Assembly (NCBI GenBank): GCA_029834535.1
Contig: JAQMWT010000340.1
Coordinates: 310,001-374,000 of the forward strand
Direction: 5' to 3'
Length of the DNA stretch: 64,000 bases
From: Chrysophaeum taylorii
Lineage: Eukaryota > Sar > Pelagophyceae > Pelagomonadales > Pelagomonadaceae
A program made the translations under genes and the position numbers. Shown piece after piece: positions 60,981 through 64,000 of the stretch (the stretch's first letter is position 1; every line of letters begins with the position of its first letter). The notes beneath the pieces are model-generated. The model was not told the origin of the DNA. It saw only the letters and a program-made list of their open reading frames with translations, and searched no databases.

Positions 60981-61968
60981 TCAGACGACTTCGTCGGCGC
61001 GATAGGGGTACTTGGTGCGCACAGCATCGAGGACGCGCTTCTCGACGACGAGCGGAAGCGCTCCTTCCTCCGTTCCGAGGACCGTCGGCTCGAACGTCTC
61101 TCCGTCGAAACCCCCAAGCCACCTGGGGCCCAGGGCTTGCGAAGCGAAGTAAGGAGGGGGACACACGGTGGCATCGCCATTGAGCCGCCGTAGCTTTCGC
61201 CGGCGTGGGAGATGGAGAGGACGTAGCACTGGTTCTCGATCGCGCGCGTCTGGACCAAGGGCGACCAAGAGGGAAACGTGTCGTCTCGCTCGAAACAACA
61301 AGGGTGCAGCACCTGGCAAACAAGCATCATCAACGGGCGGAAATTCAACGTACGACGTCGCAGTCGAGCTTGCGCCAGAGGCGCGGAAACCGGAGGTCGT
61401 AGCATACGGCGACGCCGACGCGCAGGCCTCGAACATCGAACGAACACGCCGATTTTCCGGCCTTAAATGTCGGCGCCTCGCCGGCAATCGAGGCCCGGCC
61501 GGCGAGGTGCACTTTGTCGTATCTCGCGACGATGTCTCCGGACGGCGAAACTACGGCGTGAGAAAGCGTCGGTCTGCCGTCTTCGCTCTCCAGGACTACG
61601 CCGTACGCGACGAAGGCGCCGACGTCGCGCGCGACGCTCGCGAAGAACCACTTTGATCTGCCGTCTTCCTTTTCGATCACGGCGTCGAGGGTAGGGCTGT
61701 CGAAGGCGCCGTCGCCGCCAGGATAACCCGACGCCGACAACTCGGGAAGGCAGAACAAGTCATGCTTGTCGCGTTTCGCGATCTCACGGATGAGGCGGCC
61801 AGCGCGCTCGAGATTCTCGCCCACTTTGCCGAACTCGCATCGAACCTGCACGCCACAGACACGTAGGTGCTGCATGCTCCCTGTTTCGTCGTCGTCGTCG
61901 TCGTCCTGGTAACGGATCCCGGCGAGACGCCGAGATGACGTCACTCGCAAACTCCGTCGGCCATTCAT
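60981..61968 (-). CDS. carbon-nitrogen hydrolase (nitrilase superfamily)
   Basis: About 328 aa from the ATG at 61968. After an Arg-rich possible mitochondrial presequence (1-15) and an acidic patch, RVCGVQVRCEFGKVGENLER begins the domain. The catalytic triad is E76 in LFCLPELSASGYPG, K152 in RYDKVHLAG and C189 in VAVCYDLRFPRLW. RAIENQCYVLSISHAGESYG follows in a second frame, and FDGETFEPTVLGTEEGALPL (the C-terminal hallmark region of the family) in a third. Frame breaks lie near 61370 and 61160. The substrate cannot be told: omega-amidase-, NIT1- and N-carbamoyl-type enzymes all fit. The start is 19 bp from the divergent pseudouridine synthase start. Confidence 0.72.
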
Positions 61969-61987
61969 TTTTCTGATTCCGAATCTG

Positions 61988-64000
61988 ATGTTGTTGTCTC
62001 TGCACAAGCCCCGCCGCCCAAAGGTTGTTGTTGGAGCGGCGCCGAGGCTCCTTCTTCTTCAGGGAAGCGACGAGACGGAGCCCCAAGTCTTGGACGAGAC
62101 GGACCCCGAGGTCTCCCATCCCGCCGCTGCGCCGGAGACACTCCTCGACGACGTGGCATGCAACGACGCGTGGCGACGCAACGCCGCTGCGGCAAACTTG
62201 GCGAGAGTCCGGGCGCAGAGCCTGCACGCCGAGCTCGAGATCGCCCTGGACTCAAAATGCGGTTCTCCGCCTCTTCCTTGCGACGCACTTGACGTCACGT
62301 GGCTCGACTATTGCGACCGCCACGCGGCCAACGGGCAGATCTGGGCACTGGCGGAAGTATGTCGTCGCTCTCGTCGAGGCGACCGCGAAATCATGGTGAG
62401 CTGGGTAGGTCGTTCAGCAGAAGTGCATCTCGAAAGGACGACGACGACGACGACGACGCGAGAACATCCGTTATTGAAGAGCGCGCTGCTGGAAAAAGCG
62501 AACAAGAGCGCGACGAAGACGCGGCGCCGCGTGATGATCGCGGACGTGCGCCCATTAATGCTCAAAAATCCTGGTGTCGCCGTCGTTGGTAGCAGTGATA
62601 CCATCGCGGCGGCACTAAATGACGCCATCTGTGGCCTGCGTACGGGGTCGCTGGCGCTCGATGCAGCGCACCAAATGGCCCGCGACGTTTTCGTCGCCGG
62701 GGGAAACGGCGTCCACGACGAATCTCCAGAATTGACGGCCGCCAAGCAGCTTTTCGCCGACGAGTTGCGGATAGCCACCCTAGATTCATGGAACGACGGC
62801 GTCGGGCCGCGCTCGACGCCGCCGCCGCCGCAAAGCCCTCGGCTCGTTCTCCACGCGGTTCACGCGCTAACAATCGCGGAAATCCTTGATTCCGAGCTCT
62901 TGGCGAGTGCATCGGCCTTCATGAGTCGATGGGCGCGGCCACTCGACGACGCATGCAAAGACCCGTCGTTCAAATGCGAGAGCGAAATTGCCGACTCGCA
63001 AGGCGAAACGCGGGACGACGAGCCGCACGTGCTCTGCGGCACCCGTCACTGGAAAGTTGTGTTCAAGCCAGCGATGTGGGCCGTATCTTGGACAGCCACA
63101 ATTTCGTGTGATATGGATGCCTTGGAACGCGCTCCGGGCGTGACAGCAGGATGCGAACCGCAGCATCCGGCGGCGCCAGCGAGAGATTTTTTCGCCCCTG
63201 GGTTTTCGCCTCCGTTCGAGGAAGATCGAGCGCCCTTCGGGACAGATCATACCCAGGCCAAACCGCGCGACCTGCTGAATTGGTTGCTCCGAGAGCAGAC
63301 GGATGAGGAGAGGGATTCATCGAGTTCAGGTGCTCAGTGTTGTTCCACACACGCAACTCGACCACCCGACTACTCGAAACTGCCGACGATACGTCGAGAC
63401 CGCGGTTTCAGCTATGGCATTGCGCACCGCCTGGACGCACAAACTTCCGGGCCATTGCTCGTAGCCAACACGTACTGGGGCTGGGCGTGGCTGCAGCTTC
63501 AGTTCCGATCCCAGCGCGTGCAAAAGCGATACGTTTGCTTGTGCTACGGCCGGATGACAAAGTCGCCCGGTTCTTTGATATCCAGACCGATCGCGAGGGA
63601 GTATGTGCGCGGTCGAATCGGCAAGCGTGGCGTCGTGCGCAAGTGGGGGGCGCGCGCCGTCACAGAGATCGTGGCAGTGGCGCATTTGAGGGGCCCAAAA
63701 TACTTCAGACGACGAAGGAGCGAACGTGGCGCCGTTACTTATTACTCTGACCAGAGAGACGCAGGGCCGCAGCACCTCGAGTGCGACGACATCTACAGCC
63801 TCGTTGAGGTTCGGCTCTGGACGGGACGGTTACATCAAATTCGTGTTCATATGTCTTCCGAGGGTTTCGCTCTGGTGGCGGATTTTACGTATGGTGGTGC
63901 TCGCGCTCGTTGGTGCCCCCGTATTTTTCTCCACTGCATGTGCCTCGGTTTCGTTGGCGACCAAGACTCGGACTACGTCACCATTACCTGTCAACTTCCG
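61988..64000 (+). CDS. RluA-family pseudouridine synthase (partial, continues past right edge)
   Basis: Open frame of 671 codons without a stop from ATG 61988 to the end of the window. The catalytic motif is IAHRLDAQTSGPLLVANTYW (HRLD...TSG, Asp near residue 483). It is followed by LQLQFRSQRVQKRYVCLCYG, where K-Y-G fits the RluA pattern, and LWTGRLHQIRVHMSSEGFAL then ADFTYGG, the TGR-HQIR-H motif. The family converts uridine to pseudouridine in rRNA, tRNA or mRNA. The first 400 residues, unusually long for the family, are helical with a Thr-rich run and carry no recognised domain. They could be an organellar presequence plus a clade-specific extension. The C-terminal end is missing. Confidence 0.8.
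   Translation, partial: MLLSLHKPRRPKVVVGAAPRLLLLQGSDETEPQVLDETDPEVSHPAAAPETLLDDVACNDAWRRNAAAANLARVRAQSLHAELEIALDSKCGSPPLPCDALDVTWLDYCDRHAANGQIWALAEVCRRSRRGDREIMVSWVGRSAEVHLERTTTTTTTREHPLLKSALLEKANKSATKTRRRVMIADVRPLMLKNPGVAVVGSSDTIAAALNDAICGLRTGSLALDAAHQMARDVFVAGGNGVHDESPELTAAKQLFADELRIATLDSWNDGVGPRSTPPPPQSPRLVLHAVHALTIAEILDSELLASASAFMSRWARPLDDACKDPSFKCESEIADSQGETRDDEPHVLCGTRHWKVVFKPAMWAVSWTATISCDMDALERAPGVTAGCEPQHPAAPARDFFAPGFSPPFEEDRAPFGTDHTQAKPRDLLNWLLREQTDEERDSSSSGAQCCSTHATRPPDYSKLPTIRRDRGFSYGIAHRLDAQTSGPLLVANTYWGWAWLQLQFRSQRVQKRYVCLCYGRMTKSPGSLISRPIAREYVRGRIGKRGVVRKWGARAVTEIVAVAHLRGPKYFRRRRSERGAVTYYSDQRDAGPQHLECDDIYSLVEVRLWTGRLHQIRVHMSSEGFALVADFTYGGARARWCPRIFLHCMCLGFVGDQDSDYVTITCQLP

Overview
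This is a GC-rich eukaryotic nuclear window. Genes are long single exons or carry very short introns (44 and 172 nt). The best-fitting source is a photosynthetic alga with a secondary red-type plastid, probably an ochrophyte stramenopile such as a pelagophyte. The pointers are a violaxanthin de-epoxidase-like lipocalin protein and a plastid-type signal peptidase I. Both begin with a signal peptide followed by a transit-like stretch, with ASAFAP-like junctions (SGLAAP and ADAWRP). A kinesin, PHD fingers, a mitochondrial PDK-type kinase, IQ/ankyrin proteins and several eukaryotic transposon families fit the same picture. The species call is inference; a haptophyte is the main alternative.

Layout. 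1-2.1 kb: decayed hAT-like transposase (-). 2.26-5.54 kb: three tandem Helitron-derived units with GTGAACTTACTGG minisatellites. 5.8-7.0 kb: VDE-like gene (-). 7.5-9.95 kb: broken minus-strand gene of unknown function. 10.0-15.4 kb: WD40 protein (+), convergent with a 1410-aa RNase II/RNB plus Ski2-type helicase fusion (-). 15.7-22.5 kb: accessory tract with a zinc-binding ORF remnant, a Tc1/mariner-like element with TIRs, a 755-bp near-perfect palindrome and unrecognised broken ORFs. 22.5-24.65 kb: spliced membrane protein, signal peptidase I, and a FAM210/DUF1279-like gene divergent from it. 24.7-27.46 kb: decayed EEP-type LINE abutting the stop codon of an FAD oxidoreductase (27.46-28.68 kb). 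30.06-32.77 kb: a 5'-truncated LINE whose RT and endonuclease-like region is an open frame, flanked by a 14-bp target-site duplication; three more short 3'-end copies of it lie in the window. 36.2-37.2 kb: inverted Helitron-derived unit. 37.3-43.1 kb: O-fucosyltransferase-like protein (-), GCN5-type acetyltransferase with NUMOD1-like repeats and PHD fingers (+), UPF0301/AlgH protein (-). 43.4-52.6 kb: IQ-motif/ankyrin protein (+), LRR-kinesin (-), ankyrin and ankyrin-WW ORFs (-). 52.6-64 kb: PDK-like kinase (+), CNG-like channel (+), patatin (-), carbon-nitrogen hydrolase (-), and an RluA-type pseudouridine synthase running off the right end (+).

How the genes fit together. These are unlinked housekeeping and signalling genes packed tightly, often as divergent pairs with 19-62 bp between start codons or convergent pairs with about 13 bp between stops. 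The transposon-rich stretches lie between these gene clusters. Several conserved genes (kinesin, fucosyltransferase, acetyltransferase, patatin, carbon-nitrogen hydrolase) show single-base reading-frame breaks inside otherwise well preserved sequence. Residual indel errors in the assembly are as likely an explanation as gene decay.

Most notable: the exoribonuclease-helicase fusion; the LINE family whose four insertions all show a TTTAAA/GAC 3' junction with near-exact or exact target duplications; the acetyltransferase-NUMOD1-PHD architecture; the large palindrome; and an IQ-ankyrin-WW gene that looks split by an inversion inside an intron.
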